Made by a program: the position numbers and the translations under genes. The notes under the pieces were generated by a model. That model saw nothing but the letters and a program-made list of their open reading frames with translations. It was not told where the DNA came from and made no database searches. Positions 62,603 to 64,000 of a stretch of DNA of 64,000 nt are shown in pieces; the stretch's first letter is position 1; the number at the start of each line of letters is the position of its first letter. Where the stretch lies: positions 434,001 through 498,000 of the forward strand of contig JBGAJN010000003.1 in assembly GCA_044224905.1 (NCBI GenBank). The letters are read 5' to 3'. This stretch comes from JBGAJN01 sp044224905. Lineage in GTDB: Bacteria; Verrucomicrobiota; Verrucomicrobiia; Limisphaerales; JBGAJN01.

Positions 62603-63229
62603 GTGCTGCCGAAAAAGCTAAAGTTGCTGCCGCGCTCGTTCTACGAGCCGTCGGCAGACGTCGTTGCGAAAGCGCTCTTGGGGCATCTGTTAATTCGCTA
62701 CACCGCCGCCGGTCCCTGTGGAGGAATGATTGTAGAAACCGAGGGCTACTTAACCGGTGATGCGGCGGCGCATTCGTTCCGCGGCGAAACTGCAAGAACC
62801 CGCACGATGTTCGGCCCGCCGGGGCACGCTTACGTTTACTTCATCTACGGCGTGCACTTTTGCATCAACGCCGTATGCCAACCGCGCGGAGTGGGAGAAG
62901 CCGTGCTGATTCGTGCGATCGAGCCTGACTTCGGAGTCGAGAAAATGCACGCGGCTCGTTCGACGCGGTCATTGTTCAATTTAACCAACGGCCCAGGGAA
63001 ACTTTGCTCCGCTCTGGAGATCGACCGTTCCATGGACGGAGCGGACTTATGTGATCCTGATTCTCCCGTGACGATTGCGCAGAACCCTAATCATGGTGGT
63101 GTCTTGCGTGAATTTGGACCGATTCGCATTACGAAACGCATTGGAATTAGCCGTGCGGTCGAGTTGCCATTGCGGTTTTGCTTGGCAGGGAGCCCGTATC
63201 TGTCCCGATCACTCGGGAAAAGTATCTAA
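62603..63229 (+). CDS. DNA-3-methyladenine glycosylase (AAG/MPG family)
   Basis: A 208-residue base-excision repair enzyme that removes alkylated purines. The start (LPRSFYEPSADVVAKALLGHLLIR) and the core GGMIVETEGYLTGDAAAH, with the catalytic Glu in ETEGY, plus GPPGHAYVYFIYGVHFCINAV are diagnostic. NLTNGPGKLCSALEI completes the fold. The start is GTG 62603. The divergent helicase may share its regulatory region. Confidence 0.92.
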   Translation: MLPKKLKLLPRSFYEPSADVVAKALLGHLLIRYTAAGPCGGMIVETEGYLTGDAAAHSFRGETARTRTMFGPPGHAYVYFIYGVHFCINAVCQPRGVGEAVLIRAIEPDFGVEKMHAARSTRSLFNLTNGPGKLCSALEIDRSMDGADLCDPDSPVTIAQNPNHGGVLREFGPIRITKRIGISRAVELPLRFCLAGSPYLSRSLGKSI

Positions 63230-63287
63230 AGAATAAAGATTCCGCTTGCACAGAGAGAGGGGATTGCTTTTCAATAGCTGCTCGGTT

Positions 63288-63372
63288 GCGCACGTGGTGG
63301 AATTGGCAGACACGCTACTTTGAGGTGGTAGTGCCGCAAGGTGTGCAGGTTCAAGTCCTGCCGTGCGCACCA
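63288..63372 (+). tRNA. tRNA-Leu (anticodon GAG)
   Basis: An 85-base cloverleaf including an encoded CCA. Acceptor GCGCACG pairs with CGTGCGC (63362-63368), discriminator A, then CCA. The anticodon loop TTGAGGT gives GAG at 63322-63324. It has the long variable arm of class II tRNAs and the T-loop GTTCAAGTC. It reads CUC/CUU codons. An integrase gene starts 80 bases downstream. Confidence 0.95.
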
Positions 63373-63406
63373 ACTTTTCTTGGGAAAATGACGAAAAATC
63401 AGATTA

Positions 63407-63424
63407 CTGCACAGTATCTGCACA
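63407..63424 (+). repeat. CTGCACA direct repeat near integrase
   Basis: CTGCACA at 63407-63413 and 63418-63424, period 11 (about one helical turn), lies between the tRNA end and the integrase start. Such repeats can be arm-type sites of tyrosine recombinases; this is inferred. Confidence 0.35.
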
Positions 63425-63452
63425 ACATCTTAGCCCCCCTCTTACGGCTAAG

Positions 63453-64000
63453 ATGCAGTTCCCACTCAAATTAAAATTCAGGCGGGCGGAAGCAACTATC
63501 TACGGGAAGAAGAAAAACTTTCCGTGGTATCGCCTCGCGTATTATTTCCATGGCCGCCGGCACCTGAGGGCGTTCAAGAAGCTCTCGGACGCAAGGAAAG
63601 CAGCCAAGAGCATCCTTCGTGACATGGCGAAAGGGAGTGAAGCTCCCTCGCTCTCGGTGAAAGATGCACGCGGGGCAATTCTCGCTCTCGAAGAGCTGCG
63701 CAACCTCGGCACCGCTCTCCAACTTCTTGCGCCACCGAACCTCGCCGAGGCGGTGACCGAATACGTCGAAGCGAAGCGTCGACTGGGTAAGCGCCGCCTG
63801 ATCGAAGCGGTCGACGGCTATCTGCTGACCTGCGCCCAGATCAAACGCGTTTCCGTTCGCCAAGCCGCTGACGAATATCTGCACGAGCGCGAACTGCGGA
63901 CCCGTCCGACGGAACCTGGCAAGCGCCCGTCGCTCTCGCCCAAGATTCACTACCAGGATCTTCTTCGGCTCAATCGTTTCGCGAAACACTTCGCCATGGA
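63453..64000 (+). CDS. Integrase / tyrosine recombinase-like protein, N-terminal part (cut by window edge)
   Basis: The frame is open from ATG 63453 to the edge, 182 codons. The protein starts MQFPLKLKFRRAEATIYGKK and has the short beta-strand arm domain (FPWYRLAYYFHGRRHLRAFK), then a helical stretch and a core-binding-like region (VSVRQAADEYLHERELR, LSPKIHYQDLLRLNRFAKHF). This is typical of Verrucomicrobia site-specific integrases; the catalytic R-H-R-Y domain lies outside the window. No ribosome binding site is seen, and a CTTAGCC/GGCTAAG hairpin ends at the start codon, which may limit expression. Its position right after a tRNA marks an integration site. Confidence 0.75.
   Translation, partial: MQFPLKLKFRRAEATIYGKKKNFPWYRLAYYFHGRRHLRAFKKLSDARKAAKSILRDMAKGSEAPSLSVKDARGAILALEELRNLGTALQLLAPPNLAEAVTEYVEAKRRLGKRRLIEAVDGYLLTCAQIKRVSVRQAADEYLHERELRTRPTEPGKRPSLSPKIHYQDLLRLNRFAKHFAM

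Overview
The window looks like chromosomal DNA of a Verrucomicrobiota bacterium, most likely of the Pedosphaera/Limisphaerales type. The evidence is the mix of families: several secreted PQQ-type beta-propeller proteins with the DWPQ-W-R-GP start, a DUF2723/GT117 membrane protein, PEP-CTERM tails, T5SS/PEP-CTERM-associated repeats, secreted proteins ending in a Y-x-V-x-x-S...W...F-Y-R module, a sulfatase next to an SGNH hydrolase, and frequent GTG starts with weak ribosome binding sites. The phylum call is an inference from gene content; no rRNA is present.

Layout. 1-7266 (minus) is most of a giant secreted subtilase-like protein that runs off the left edge. 7532-12136 (plus) holds an ECF-type sigma factor, an overlapping small membrane protein (candidate anti-sigma) and a GT117-TPR protein. 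12159-13779 holds small housekeeping-type genes. 13802-20252 contains two PQQ-like proteins around a GbsR/MarR regulator with a perfect 28-bp operator-like palindrome, a TIGR01777 oxidoreductase, a DUF2071 protein and an aminotransferase class IV enzyme. 20360-25236 has an MFS transporter, an orphan PEP-CTERM tail, a third PQQ-like protein and a secreted sandwich protein. 25325-29023 has a tightly coupled pair (secreted FN3 protein with a nuclease-toxin-like tail, then a small CPCC-type Cys protein), an SMP-30 lactonase and an M20 peptidase. 29032-37311 is a TetR-controlled MdtABC-like RND efflux operon. 37454-41487 has small membrane proteins, a fourth PQQ-like protein, a lipoprotein and a GNAT enzyme. 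41624-48541 carries an SGNH hydrolase, sulfatase, ApbE, TlpA and a GH42 enzyme that lacks the usual acid/base Glu. 48597-52721 has a DciA-like protein, a secreted repeat protein, REP-like hairpins and two adjacent arrays of degenerate repeats with an exact 21-bp period, then a SDR epimerase. 52852-63229 has RlhA-like U32 protein, a PEP-CTERM cyclophilin, a very Cys-rich SdrD_B-type surface protein followed by a strong terminator, a TPR protein, and a divergent DNA-repair pair (RecB-like nuclease/XPD-like helicase fusion and a 3-methyladenine glycosylase). The right edge is a tRNA-Leu(GAG) followed at once by the start of a tyrosine-recombinase-type integrase, the probable left end of an integrated element.

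How it fits together. Much of the window serves the cell envelope: secreted propellers, glycan-acting enzymes (GH42, sulfatase, SGNH), surface repeat proteins, efflux and protein glycosylation/sorting. The least explained signals are the 21-bp double array (51073-51667), the FN3-toxin-like/CPCC pair (25325-26300), the Cys-rich SdrD protein (56593-58518) and the variant active sites of the GH42, sulfatase and subtilase-like enzymes.
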